Of a stretch of DNA of 64,000 nt, positions 8,982 through 16,890 are shown piece by piece. Both the position numbers and the translations under genes were made by a program. This stretch comes from RGIG5952 sp045603485 (GTDB taxonomy: Bacteria; Verrucomicrobiota; Kiritimatiellia; RFP12; JAAYLN01): assembly GCA_045603485.1 (NCBI GenBank), contig JAZUMF010000077.1, positions 47,609 to 111,608 on the forward strand, read 5' to 3'. The stretch's first letter is position 1. Every line of letters begins with the position of its first letter. The notes under the pieces were generated by a model. It made no database searches. It saw only the letters and a list, made by a program, of their open reading frames with translations, and had not been told where the DNA came from.

Positions 8982-9254
8982 TCAGTAAGGGTTACTACCA
9001 ATCCACTTAATTTGCTCGTCAACGAACGGAATCACTTTTGAGGTGACCGTTTTTTCGATCTCGCTAACGTCTTGCCTAACATTTACGACCATTCGCTGGA
9101 TGCTGTCAAACCCTCCATCCCTCCATCCTGATCTTGCAGACAAGATTGCATTTTCTAATCTTTTCCTGCTTTTTTCCATGTTATCTGTAAACCGTTCGCA
9201 TTCTTTATGAAATGCGTTCAGCGCCGGGATCGTTCCTGTTATTGTTCCACTCAT
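8982..9254 (-). CDS. WXG100-like small helical protein 2
   Basis: 90-aa helical protein with GWRDGGFD near residue 45. This places a tryptophan and glycines at the turn between two helices, close to the W-x-G pattern of WXG100 (ESAT-6-like) proteins. There is no signal peptide. The start codon overlaps the stop of the upstream membrane-protein gene (TAATG), and the other WXG100-sized gene follows 14 bases later. The pair are the best candidates for substrates or co-secreted partners of the EssC-like ATPase downstream. The family call is by motif and context only. Confidence 0.7.
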   Translation of the reverse strand: MSGTITGTIPALNAFHKECERFTDNMEKSRKRLENAILSARSGWRDGGFDSIQRMVVNVRQDVSEIEKTVTSKVIPFVDEQIKWIGSNPY

Positions 9255-9625
9255 TATGCATCCTTTCTTTTAGTTAATTCATTAACTGACTTCTCCAATT
9301 CGGTTACGCGGTTATTCAGTTCTTCTGTATATCTAGAATCATCTTTGGCGAACTCCTCCGCATTATCAACACTTGATTCTTCGACATTGAGCCAATTGCC
9401 ATACTCCTCGTCAAAATCATTTCTTAGCTTTCTGGATTCTTTTGTTACGCCCCATACAATCCAGCAAACTATAACAACTCCGATACCTACGCCAATTTTA
9501 ATCATCGTATCAGGATTCTCGTTTGCCCATTTTATGATTGCCCTGACTATTGCACACAGAATTACAATCCCGGTGATAAACAGGCATCCAAGACCAAGGC
9601 CACTATTGTCATCATTGCTATCCAT
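9254..9625 (-). CDS. Small membrane protein with C-terminal coiled coil
   Basis: 123-aa protein with two hydrophobic segments (about residues 11-28 and 42-59) followed by an acidic region and a short coiled coil ending in a basic tail. It is predicted to be an inner-membrane protein with the C-terminal part in the cytoplasm. No known family is recognised. It precedes and overlaps the second WXG100-like gene, so it may be a membrane component of the export apparatus, in the position EssA/EsaA-type proteins hold in other systems. That comparison is positional only. Confidence 0.75.
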   Translation of the reverse strand: MDSNDDNSGLGLGCLFITGIVILCAIVRAIIKWANENPDTMIKIGVGIGVVIVCWIVWGVTKESRKLRNDFDEEYGNWLNVEESSVDNAEEFAKDDSRYTEELNNRVTELEKSVNELTKRKDA

Positions 9626-9631
9626 AAGATA

Positions 9632-10243
9632 TTAGAAGTTTGCGTTTAAGATAGGGAGATATGGGCAGGGACCGTTCTTTATGACATTTAATACTCCAAG
9701 TTGAATGCCTTGCATGTCATTAGCCCAGTTTAGGACACCAATCTGAACTCCAATAACCTTGTCAGCCTTGTTGTATACCCCTATCTGCATACCTCCAACT
9801 TCCTTTGCGATATTGAAAGTGGAAATTTGCCCGCCATAAACACTACCATCTGTCTTATTGGCTATTCCAGAGATTTGAGCACCATAGAAGTCTTCAAAGG
9901 AATTGTTGGCAATACCCGCAATCTGCAACGCACCATTCCCAGAACCGACAGAATTTAAAATCACAGATGTCTGCAGGCCAAACATGCAACCATCCACAGC
10001 ACATCCGAAAACGCCAATATCTAATCCTGACAAGTTCGCATGACGCCCGTACAACAGACATAGACGAAAACCCATAACATCAGAATCAACATTGGGAATC
10101 TGTATTTGTTCAGCGATACAGACCCCAAATGGAACCAGTACTTGCCTCTTTACACTATCGGCCATGCAACATACCGTCAGCAGACATACCGACGCCATAG
10201 TAAGCACTTTGACTCGATATTTCATGTTATTCGTTTTAGTCAT
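9632..10243 (-). CDS. LA_2272-like surface repeat protein
   Basis: 203-aa exported protein. A signal peptide occupies about the first 30 residues (basic start, then VLTMASVCLLTVCC), followed by a series of GxxxGxxN-type repeats such as GGQISTFNIA, GGMQIGVYNKA, GVQIGVLNWA and GIQLGVLNV. This repeat type occurs in LA_2272-family surface proteins. The start may be ATG 10243 or the in-frame ATG at 10225; only the first has a GGAAAGG-like site upstream. It is the first structural gene before the membrane and WXG100-like genes and ends 6 bases before the next start. Outer-membrane or surface location is inferred. Confidence 0.75.
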   Translation of the reverse strand: MTKTNNMKYRVKVLTMASVCLLTVCCMADSVKRQVLVPFGVCIAEQIQIPNVDSDVMGFRLCLLYGRHANLSGLDIGVFGCAVDGCMFGLQTSVILNSVGSGNGALQIAGIANNSFEDFYGAQISGIANKTDGSVYGGQISTFNIAKEVGGMQIGVYNKADKVIGVQIGVLNWANDMQGIQLGVLNVIKNGPCPYLPILNANF

Positions 10244-10286
10244 CTTAGCTTCTACCTTTCCTTAGAGTCATACTACCACCCGACAT

Positions 10287-10316
10287 GATATAAATGATTC
10301 GTCGCATCTGGAGCAA
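10287..10316 (-). promoter_or_regulatory. Possible promoter of the T7SS-like operon
   Basis: TTGCTC (10311-10316) and TATATC (10287-10292) are 18 bases apart on the minus strand, about 40 bases upstream of the LA_2272-like gene. The match to the sigma-70 consensus is modest. Confidence 0.3.
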
Positions 10317-10366
10317 GTTCACTATGCTCTCCACACAGATTGTCTACTTTGTTTCCGTCAGCTTCC

Positions 10367-10561
10367 TCAAGTTTCCTCCTGCCTTGTCGCGAAGTGCGCT
10401 TTTTCCGAGTTTTGGTGTGTGCGCACCATTTGACCATGCGAAAGCGCGAGTATTTTGCGCACAAGACTCTCCTTGGTTATGCCATCCTCCCGCGATATGC
10501 CATCCAACAATCCGGGAGACTCTTTCTCAACGATTGCAACTATCTCTTCGACTTTGCTCAT
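10367..10561 (-). CDS. Small protein coupled to an RHH-type regulator
   Basis: 64-aa soluble protein, not recognised. It starts at an ATG that overlaps the stop of the RHH-like gene (ATGA), the usual layout of coupled two-gene regulators. The first 40 residues are predicted helical and the end is polar and basic (ends RQEET). The coding sequence contains a palindrome, GGTGTGTGCGCACC (10414-10427), that is nearly the same as the one in the promoter of this gene pair. It may be a toxin-antitoxin partner or an accessory regulator; nothing in the sequence decides this. Confidence 0.6.
   Translation of the reverse strand: MSKVEEIVAIVEKESPGLLDGISREDGITKESLVRKILALSHGQMVRTHQNSEKAHFATRQEET
10414..10427. 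promoter_or_regulatory. Second copy of the GGTGTG palindrome
   Basis: GGTGTGTGCGCACC differs by one base from the promoter palindrome at 10903-10916. It lies inside the 64-aa gene, about 180 bases upstream of the T7SS-like structural genes, and may be a second operator (inference). Confidence 0.4.
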
Positions 10562-10848
10562 TTTTCAGTACTCCTTTTAGTTTGTGCTTCCGCTTCGAGT
10601 ACTTGCTTGTAGGCGCTTATGCGAGCGCGAAACTTCTCTACAACAATTCCGTTATTCATCACGCCGGCCCGCGTCGCTTCACTTACAATGCCGCTTCGCA
10701 GAACATCTGAAATGGTCTTGCTCTGGCGTTCCGCAGTCAAAATAGCAATAGCCTTCTCTTCGGCTGAAAGGTATAGCGATACCCTAAACACGCCGAGAGC
10801 GTGCTTTCCGTGACGCGAACATCCATCAATTTTCTTCGGTCTAGCCAT
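10558..10848 (-). CDS. Ribbon-helix-helix-like DNA-binding protein
   Basis: 96 aa from the ATG at 10848 (MARPKKIDG...). A longer reading frame exists upstream, but the promoter elements lie within it, so the short start is preferred. The core VSLYLSAEEKAIA...TISDVLRSGI has the strand-helix-helix pattern of ribbon-helix-helix (Arc/MetJ-type) regulators, with a basic N-terminus. Proteins of this kind bind short palindromes as dimers, and a perfect palindrome lies between its own -35 and -10 boxes, so autoregulation is likely. It is coupled by ATGA to a 64-aa gene and lies just upstream of the T7SS-like operon, which it may also control (inference). Confidence 0.72.
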   Translation of the reverse strand: MARPKKIDGCSRHGKHALGVFRVSLYLSAEEKAIAILTAERQSKTISDVLRSGIVSEATRAGVMNNGIVVEKFRARISAYKQVLEAEAQTKRSTEK

Positions 10849-10890
10849 AGTTTTCAACAATTTACCCTTACTCGTAACATTGTTATTATC

Positions 10891-10920
10891 ATTATAACAT
10901 ATGGTGTGTGCACACCGCAA
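10891..10920 (-). promoter_or_regulatory. Promoter with internal palindromic operator
   Basis: On the minus strand TTGCGG (10915-10920) and TATAAT (10891-10896) are 18 bases apart, about 45 bases before the RHH gene. The 14-base perfect palindrome GGTGTGTGCACACC (10903-10916) sits between them, an arrangement expected of a repressor site. Confidence 0.65.
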
Positions 10921-11084
10921 GTATTCCAAGAGAATATCCCACACTTATCCTGAGAAAATCCGTGATAAACTATCCCAGTTGCCCGTAAATAAGCGGTAAA
11001 AAATTTGGATTAAGAAAATGACGGGGTGTGCAATTGGTGGTCTGCCCCTTAGTCAGGAAATTACCCAAATTTAAAGTGGTTTTA
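10921..11084. other. Intergenic region
   Basis: About 160 bases between the RHH promoter and the 3' end of the 472-aa gene. No gene seen. The motif GGGGTGTGC near 11025 only partly resembles the operator palindrome. Confidence 0.4.
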
Positions 11085-12503
11085 TTACTTCTTGACAAAC
11101 AAGATAATTACGAACAAAATTAGTAGTGTGTAAGTAATAATACGATGCGTCGGAATATCTTTAAAGAGTGGTAAATTATCGATATCGGAAGTAGTGGAAC
11201 AAATTTCGGAGGAAGTTTTTTGCGGCTTTACTTGCTCGGCATCGGCTGTTTTATCTGCACTTTTTATGGGAATTTCAATATCTGAAGGTGCGTTTTGCTG
11301 CTTTATCCTCTCTTTCAAAGCCTCATCATCGGCAATAGCACGCGCTTTTGCGACCTCTAAATAATTTGATATTTCGTCAATATCTTTTTTGAAATCCATA
11401 AGCTCTTTTAGTGTTAGGACATCAATGGCAGAACGGCCATGCGAAAGAGTTGACTCATTAAAGGTAAGTGTTCTTACAAAAGATTGCTCGTTTTGGTATT
11501 TTGTCTGCAAACTTTTTAGAAATGCTCCTTGAGCCGATGTAAAGATATTTTCATAAACAAGCGGCTTTAGCATTTTTACTATATCTAATTTAATTTGCAC
11601 AAAATCAATAAGCCATTTGCGATTGAGCTCTATTATGGCATCAGGCAAATCCTCTCGAAGAGATTTAGCATATTTGTCGGAAAGTTGAATTGATCGTTTT
11701 TCAAAGTTTTCTAGAGCTTGTGATGCCTGATAAGACTTTCTTTCGTTCATAATATCAATAGATTTTGAGATGCTTTTTATTCGTTCTTTTCTTCGTTGAA
11801 CTGCATCGTATAATTGATCTCGGTATCGCGTCCAATTTTCTGTGGTAGCTCGTGATAAAGATATTTCGGTTAGGCGTTCAATATTTTGCACCAGATTATT
11901 CTTGGAGGAAAAGACTAGGCACGGAGCTTTTCGATTGCCGTTATTAAATGACCTTAAGGGTGCCTTATTAACTTCATTTGGCATTATTGCGATAACATTT
12001 TCTATCAAAGATATTTCATCTTGCAAAGTTGCTCTATCTGCTTGGGCCGAAGCAATTTCATTATTTACGCTAGATGATGTTGATTTTGTTACCCCTACGC
12101 TATCTCTAAGCTGAATCCATGCACGACGAAATTCATCTTCGATTGCAATAGAGCTTCTATTAAGATATTTACGGAATAACTCATCAACATCTTTCCTTAG
12201 AAGCATCTTGGATAATGTTGCAGCTTTTCGACGAGCTACAGTTGGGTAATTGTTTGAAAAGGCCGAACTTTCCTCCTCTTCGTATGCCAAACGCATAGTC
12301 ATTAGAGCATTCTCGCATGAAGCAACTTCCGATGTACAAGCAACCATACGGAGAGTTTCTTGCTCTATGCGGGCCTTCAAATCGTTTATCGTTCGTACTG
12401 CTGGCAATACAGACTCAGCGGCTCCACTATATGAGCCAATGGTTATGACAACAGCAATTATTAGGGTTTTGATTAAAGCAGAAATTTTAGTTTGGCATTC
12501 CAT
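11085..12503 (-). CDS. Membrane-anchored coiled-coil protein, unknown function
   Basis: 472-aa protein with a hydrophobic N-terminal segment (residues 9-28, signal peptide or anchor) and a second hydrophobic segment at the very C-terminus (about 450-469, followed by two lysines). Between them are long charged helices with coiled-coil character (about 35-95, 155-185, 225-285 and 385-410) and a Lys/Asp/Thr-rich stretch before the last segment. The layout suggests a periplasmic or cytoplasmic coiled-coil domain held at the inner membrane at one or both ends. I recognise no family and it shares no motif with its neighbours. It is more AT-rich than the T7SS-like genes. An extended -10 box lies about 70 bases upstream. 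Confidence 0.75.
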   Translation of the reverse strand: MECQTKISALIKTLIIAVVITIGSYSGAAESVLPAVRTINDLKARIEQETLRMVACTSEVASCENALMTMRLAYEEEESSAFSNNYPTVARRKAATLSKMLLRKDVDELFRKYLNRSSIAIEDEFRRAWIQLRDSVGVTKSTSSSVNNEIASAQADRATLQDEISLIENVIAIMPNEVNKAPLRSFNNGNRKAPCLVFSSKNNLVQNIERLTEISLSRATTENWTRYRDQLYDAVQRRKERIKSISKSIDIMNERKSYQASQALENFEKRSIQLSDKYAKSLREDLPDAIIELNRKWLIDFVQIKLDIVKMLKPLVYENIFTSAQGAFLKSLQTKYQNEQSFVRTLTFNESTLSHGRSAIDVLTLKELMDFKKDIDEISNYLEVAKARAIADDEALKERIKQQNAPSDIEIPIKSADKTADAEQVKPQKTSSEICSTTSDIDNLPLFKDIPTHRIITYTLLILFVIILFVKK

Positions 12504-12571
12504 ATTACGAGCTCGTTATTTGCAAGTGGAACATACCATTTGGTAAGACCAATCTTCCATTAGCGTTTATA

Positions 12572-12580
12572 ATTATAGCA
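12572..12580 (-). promoter_or_regulatory. Extended -10 promoter of the coiled-coil gene
   Basis: TGCTATAAT on the minus strand, about 70 bases upstream of the start at 12503. A -35-like TTGAAA lies 13 bases upstream of the -10, too close for standard spacing, so the extended -10 would have to carry the promoter. Confidence 0.45.
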
Positions 12581-13040
12581 AAAATAAGAGTTTCAAGTGT
12601 ATTAAATTAGCTCCGTTTACACCAATACAGCAACAGGTAAACATCATTAACATAGCTGGTATGTGATAAATATCTTTCGATTATTTTAAGTATATCACAG
12701 CCTCTAGCGGATGAAATTTTACACCAAATCTGCAAATATGTATTTACCCTAAATTTAGCAGTTGTAGGCTAATAGTCACCAATTGAGACAATAGCTTTGA
12801 GTCTAGCAAGTTTAATTGCCCGTCCACATAAGATTCCTAGAAGTCTTATGTCTTAAGTCCAAAGTCGCACAAGTCTAATGTCTCACGTCTAACGTCCATA
12901 TTATAGTATTGCTTTCGCTCCGCGTGAAAAAACTGTCAAACTCGAAAACTATCAAACTGCTCCTACTTGCAAACTTTGCATAAACTATGGGAAGTTATTG
13001 AGTTAAGATTTTGGTATATCAAGTCTAATGGTCTTTATTA
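12581..13040. other. AT-rich non-coding region
   Basis: No gene is visible. It contains several imperfect short repeats of the type AAGTCTAATGTCT / AAGTCTTATGTCT (about 12840-12900), which look like decayed tandem sequence. Confidence 0.5.
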
Positions 13041-13261
13041 ATTGGAAACAACTTATTAGAAACAACTTACCTTGGGCGCACGGGCTAACTCGCCCGTGCC
13101 CATTTTTCTCATTGTTGAAGTCCGTTATATCAAAAATTGAAGACCACACTGAAGTAAATGAGCGCGGGCGTGTTAGCCCACGCACCTCTTAAAAGTTGTT
13201 TTTACCAGTTGTTCTAGTTGTTTCCATTCTTAAAACTTTTTAAGGGACAGTCCTTCTTGTT
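13041..13261. repeat. Palindromic direct repeat, copy 1
   Basis: About 220 bases repeated, with small indels, at 14394-14595 in the same orientation. It begins ATTGGAAACAACTT and ends GGGACAGTCCTTCTTGTT. Inside, the ends are imperfect inverted repeats (GGAAACAACT versus AGTTGTTTCC) and GGGCTAAC(T/A)CGCCCG occurs in both orientations. This is the form of a non-autonomous (MITE-like) element. Confidence 0.8.
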
Positions 13262-13329
13262 TACCTATTGGGTGAAACGCAAAACCAAAGCGAAGTCGCC
13301 AAATTTTTTGTGTATTTTGTGGTTAAAAA

Positions 13330-13338
13330 TGCTATAAT
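13330..13338 (+). promoter_or_regulatory. Extended -10 promoter of the RhuM-PLD gene
   Basis: TGCTATAAT about 50 bases upstream of the ATG at 13391. No strong -35 box. The same extended -10 is seen at 12572-12580 on the other strand. Confidence 0.45.
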
Positions 13339-13390
13339 GCTCTCATATAGATGGCGCGGTGAGAGTTCGCGCTGCTGCCGCGTGGAAAGT

Positions 13391-14335
13391 ATGAAAGAGA
13401 CCGAAAATCAGATTATCGTTTATGAACCGAATGAAACGATTCGGTTGGATGTTCGTCTTGAAAATGAGACGGTGTGGCTGACACAAAGTCAGATGGCTAT
13501 TTTGTTTGGATGCAGTGTAGATAATATAGGATTGCATTTGAAGAATGTCTATGCTGTTGGGGAGTTAGCGAAAGAGTCAACTACCGAGGAATTCTCGGTA
13601 GTTCGCACGGAGGGGGCTCGACAGGTAAGGCGCAATATCATTTGTTATAATCTTGATGCGATTATCTCGGTAGGTTATCGCGTAAATTCAATTCTAGGCG
13701 TAAAATTCCGCCAGTGGGCAACAAATATTCTTAAAGATCATCTTTTACGTGGATATTCTGTTAATGCTCGGTTGAATCAGCTAGAAGATAAAATGGATCG
13801 TCGACTTTTCAAGCATGAAAGTGAAATCGCAGAATTAAAGAACAAGGTTGATTTCTTTATCCAAACTGAAACGCCGCCGTTGCAAGGTGTGTTTTATGAC
13901 GGGCAGTTATGGGATGCAAGGGCGCTGGTATTGAAGCTCGTATCGGGGGCGAAAAAGTCGCTCATTTTAATTGATAATTGGGCGACCGTTGAGACGCTTG
14001 ACCTTTTTGCTAAGAAGCGAAAGGGCGTAAAATTAACCATTTTTACATCCGAACATTACGATAAGAAACATGTACCGCATCACAAGATTTCGGATGAGGA
14101 TGTTAAGGTTTTTAATTCTCAATATCCAAAACTCACTGTTAATTACAACGAAACATTTCATGATCGATTCTTAATAGTTGATGACAAGGAACTGTATCTT
14201 ATCGGTGCGTCGCTTAAGGATTTAGGCAAAAAGTGTTTTGCGTTTACGAAACTGGATGCTGGCGAAATTGAGCGCATCAAGAAGTCCGCCTACGCCAAGG
14301 CTACGGTGGACAGGTCGGCATTCGGGGCGAAGTAA
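13391..14335 (+). CDS. RhuM domain fused to phospholipase-D-like domain
   Basis: 314 aa from the ATG at 13391; an earlier in-frame start gives a 41-residue leader that overlaps the promoter and looks non-coding. Residues 1-130 are a RhuM module (ETVWLTQSQMA, then CYNLDAIISVGYRVNS, then FRQWATNILKDHLLRGY), a BRO/KilA-N-related DNA-binding-like domain. A short coiled coil follows, and residues about 165-285 are a PLD-like domain with SLILIDNWA and the catalytic-type HDRFLIVDDKELYLIGAS. Single HxD/HxK-type PLD domains act as dimeric nucleases, so it may cut nucleic acid. The last 14 residues derive from a GCCAAGGCTACGG-type repeat. It is the only confident plus-strand gene, flanked by direct repeats. 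Paralogues lie at 58.4-62.7 kb. Confidence 0.82.
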   Translation: MKETENQIIVYEPNETIRLDVRLENETVWLTQSQMAILFGCSVDNIGLHLKNVYAVGELAKESTTEEFSVVRTEGARQVRRNIICYNLDAIISVGYRVNSILGVKFRQWATNILKDHLLRGYSVNARLNQLEDKMDRRLFKHESEIAELKNKVDFFIQTETPPLQGVFYDGQLWDARALVLKLVSGAKKSLILIDNWATVETLDLFAKKRKGVKLTIFTSEHYDKKHVPHHKISDEDVKVFNSQYPKLTVNYNETFHDRFLIVDDKELYLIGASLKDLGKKCFAFTKLDAGEIERIKKSAYAKATVDRSAFGAK

Positions 14336-14393
14336 GGTGAATGCGGCTGATGGCAGGGTGCATCTGTACAATTCACGGTTGAACCTTTTATTG

Positions 14394-14595
14394 ATTGGAA
14401 ACAACTTATTTGAAACAACTTGCCTTAGGCGCACGGGCTAACTCGCCCATGCCAATTTTTATATCAAAAATTGAAGACCACACTGAAGCAGATGAGCGCG
14501 GGCATGTTAGCCCGCGCACCTCTTAAAAGTTGTTTTTACCAGTTGTCTAGGTTGTTTCAAATCTTAAAACTTTTTAAGGGACAGTCCTTCTTGTT
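14394..14595. repeat. Palindromic direct repeat, copy 2
   Basis: Second copy of the element at 13041-13261. It lacks about 18 bases in the middle and has a mutated right end. The two copies bracket the RhuM-PLD gene. Confidence 0.8.
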
Positions 14596-14661
14596 CGATT
14601 TTATAATCAAAAAATATAATATTAAAAATATATTGGCTTTCATATCAGTTCATAACACATA

Positions 14662-15252
14662 CTACTCAAGACTAAGGCTATCAACAATCTCCCTTAATCT
14701 CGCGGTTAAACGTGCTCTGATTTGATCGACGGCATTTCTTGTCATCCCGAATGCCGTGGCCACATCGGCGGGAGCCTTACCCTTTATCGCAACTTCAACA
14801 AAGATCTCTTTACTTTTATCATGGAAGGCCGGGTCGGCAAGTAACTCTCTAATGGCAATATCAACCCTGGCTTGGCGCATCTCTTCCAATTCTTTACTCT
14901 GCAACGCCAAGATTTGCTCAAGTGCCCAACCTTCTTCGCTTTGCTTTATCTTTCTATTTTTAGCATAACGGGTATAAGCTTTATTCTTTAATATACCTAG
15001 CAAATAATTATGGAATAATCCCCTAGCCTCAGGCTCATATTGGTAATTTGGAAGCACCGAAATCAAGGCTATCAGTGTTTCCTGGATCAATTCATCTGAA
15101 TCAAGATTTGGAAATCTGGCTTTGCAAAAATCCTCCATTATCGGCTGATAGATTTTAACAAAATCAAACCACCGGCAAGATGTAGGATCTTTGCCTAACG
15201 ATTTTAAAAGCGACTGTGAGGTTTTGGGCGCATTTTGCATTCTACTCAACAT
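14662..15252 (-). CDS. ECF-type RNA polymerase sigma factor
   Basis: 196-aa sigma-70-family protein. Region 2 is at about residues 30-100 (SDELIQETLIALISVLPNY, FHNYLLGILKNKAYTRYAKN) and region 4 at about 130-190, with a helix-turn-helix (APADVATAFGMTRNAVDQIRARL). Region 3 is absent, as in ECF sigma factors, which direct RNA polymerase to alternative promoters. It overlaps the upstream HNH gene by 11 bases, so the two are co-expressed. No anti-sigma gene is adjacent. The target genes cannot be read from the sequence. Confidence 0.88.
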   Translation of the reverse strand: MLSRMQNAPKTSQSLLKSLGKDPTSCRWFDFVKIYQPIMEDFCKARFPNLDSDELIQETLIALISVLPNYQYEPEARGLFHNYLLGILKNKAYTRYAKNRKIKQSEEGWALEQILALQSKELEEMRQARVDIAIRELLADPAFHDKSKEIFVEVAIKGKAPADVATAFGMTRNAVDQIRARLTARLREIVDSLSLE

Positions 15253-15592
15253 CCTCGTCTAACTCAAGCGTTTCCAACACTTGCTCAGCTGGAGTTAAAT
15301 ACTTTTTATTATTATTGCAAATTTTGCAGCAGGGGACAACATTATGCCGATCGCTTTGACCACCGCGAGCCACGGGAATAACATGATCCATGGTTAATTC
15401 AGACGGTGGAAATTTCTTCTTGCAGTAGTAGCAAATCCCTTGCGCTATTTGATTTTTCCACCATTGACTTTGGCGAAGCTCTCTAGCCTTTTCACGCTCT
15501 TTGGCTGCGTCGCCTTGCATAATGCCTAATCCTGGCGGTAAAGGCATCTGCCGCTCTTTGCGGCTTCTGTCTCTATGTAATCCTTTGCCCAT
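15242..15592 (-). CDS. HNH endonuclease
   Basis: 116-aa HNH nuclease. The zinc ribbon CYYCKK...(about residue 55) is followed by LTMDHVIPVARGG (about 68-80) and CKICNNNK, the standard Cys-His-Asn arrangement of McrA-type HNH domains. The N-terminal 45 residues are basic. It starts with a TAATG overlap on the methyltransferase gene and overlaps the sigma factor by 11 bases, so it lies in the middle of a coupled series. HNH proteins of this size cut or nick DNA. Its role next to a sigma factor and a methyltransferase is unknown. Confidence 0.9.
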   Translation of the reverse strand: MGKGLHRDRSRKERQMPLPPGLGIMQGDAAKEREKARELRQSQWWKNQIAQGICYYCKKKFPPSELTMDHVIPVARGGQSDRHNVVPCCKICNNNKKYLTPAEQVLETLELDEDVE

Positions 15593-16836
15593 TATTGAAA
15601 GTACCTTTGCACCTTCTCACCAAGTATCGTCTCGAGGACAGGAACTACATGCCACTCGTCGCGCATCTCAAGATACTCGCTTACAACCTGCGGCTGCCCG
15701 GCTTTGACCCCCTTAACCGCACGAAGCATTATATTTCGCGCGGTAGCTTCCGATGATACAAATTCTGAAATCTTTACCCGATACCCAGATATGCGCATCA
15801 ACTGAGCGCGAAAGGCGTCTGTCATCAAATCGGCAAGGCGTTCACGCAATATCCCGTGGCGCAGCAATGCCCGCATAGGACCTGAATCCTTGATTTGCTT
15901 TTGCAAGTCGTGCTGACAGCAAGGAGCAATAAGCATATACCTTGCGCCTAGACGGATTCCGCAAGCTATTGCAAGGTCGGTTGCAACATCACACGCATGA
16001 AGGCTGAGAACCAAATCCGGTGGTGTATCAAGCTTAACCTCAGCCAGATCTGCGGTTATAAACTCAACATCGCCTGCGATGCCTAAACGCTCTGCCATTC
16101 CCTTAGCTGAGGTTATCACCGATTGATTTCTGTCAACACCGCTTACTTTGACCTTTAACCCACGGACTTGACTCAAGTAGCAGTAAGCAGAGAGTGTTAA
16201 ATAGGCACGGCCGCAACCGCAATCTAAAATCTCAAGGGGTTTTTCCTGCGATGGAGAATCTTCATCAAGCAAAGCGTCAAGCTCACGCAAAAAGGCATTT
16301 ATCTGATCGGTCTTACCACGCATTGAGGCTTTGATATTACCGCCGCCATCGGCTAAACCCAAAACTTTGAGAAGTGCCGTAGAATCAAAACGCGATAACG
16401 GTTGGTCTTTTATATGATCATGGGCCTTGACCTGGCTTCCCACCGCCTTTTTATCGCCCTTTACCGTACCTCTTGATACAAGGGCGCGCCCTTTGCGTGT
16501 AATCCTAATATGAAGATCGCCCGTGCTTGCCGTCAAATGGTATTCTCTGGCACCGGTCGCATCGAGTAAGGAATCCAAAACTCTTTGGGCTTCATCACCT
16601 GAGGAATAATTTTTGACGATTACCTGTTTACCGACACTTTGTTCCAGCTGCCATTGCATGACGCCTGAAATTGAGAGTGGACGCAAACTTTCCTTTGATG
16701 GGCCAAGCCCCTGATGACGAACCATTGTAAATCGGATACATTCATCCTCTGAAAGGACTCGCTTGCGCAGCTCATCCGCCAGCTCTTTTTCCAGGGTCGT
16801 TCTAGGAACGAAATCAAAATCTTCGTCTTCGGTCAT
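15592..16836 (-). CDS. Class I SAM-dependent methyltransferase
   Basis: 414 aa from the ATG at 16836; an in-frame ATG at 16875 would add 13 residues and neither start has a strong ribosome site. The N-terminal 170 residues contain a nucleic-acid-binding-like part. Residues about 200-330 are a Rossmann methyltransferase with LDCGCGRAYLTL as motif I, VSGVDRN as motif II, and LVLSLHACDVATDLAI plus APCCQH further on. This is the Methyltransf_13 type seen in GSTCD-like proteins, in which Cys residues follow the SAM fold. The substrate is probably RNA or protein but cannot be named. It lies in the rpoC-yajC transcription direction and overlaps the HNH gene by one base. Confidence 0.85.
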   Translation of the reverse strand: MTEDEDFDFVPRTTLEKELADELRKRVLSEDECIRFTMVRHQGLGPSKESLRPLSISGVMQWQLEQSVGKQVIVKNYSSGDEAQRVLDSLLDATGAREYHLTASTGDLHIRITRKGRALVSRGTVKGDKKAVGSQVKAHDHIKDQPLSRFDSTALLKVLGLADGGGNIKASMRGKTDQINAFLRELDALLDEDSPSQEKPLEILDCGCGRAYLTLSAYCYLSQVRGLKVKVSGVDRNQSVITSAKGMAERLGIAGDVEFITADLAEVKLDTPPDLVLSLHACDVATDLAIACGIRLGARYMLIAPCCQHDLQKQIKDSGPMRALLRHGILRERLADLMTDAFRAQLMRISGYRVKISEFVSSEATARNIMLRAVKGVKAGQPQVVSEYLEMRDEWHVVPVLETILGEKVQRYFQ

Positions 16837-16890
16837 ATAAATTGCACCATATAAACAGATGGAAGGGTGATGCAATGTTTCTTTGTAAAC

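Noticed and set aside
10367..10848. Firm toxin-antitoxin call for the RHH and 64-aa pair
   Set aside because: The second protein has no recognised toxin motif; the ATGA coupling and operator fit a simple regulator pair equally well.
12780..12900. Short AAGTCT(A/T)ATGTCT repeats considered as a CRISPR array
   Set aside because: Units are imperfect, adjacent and lack spacers of constant length; no cas genes are present. No CRISPR array was seen anywhere in the window.
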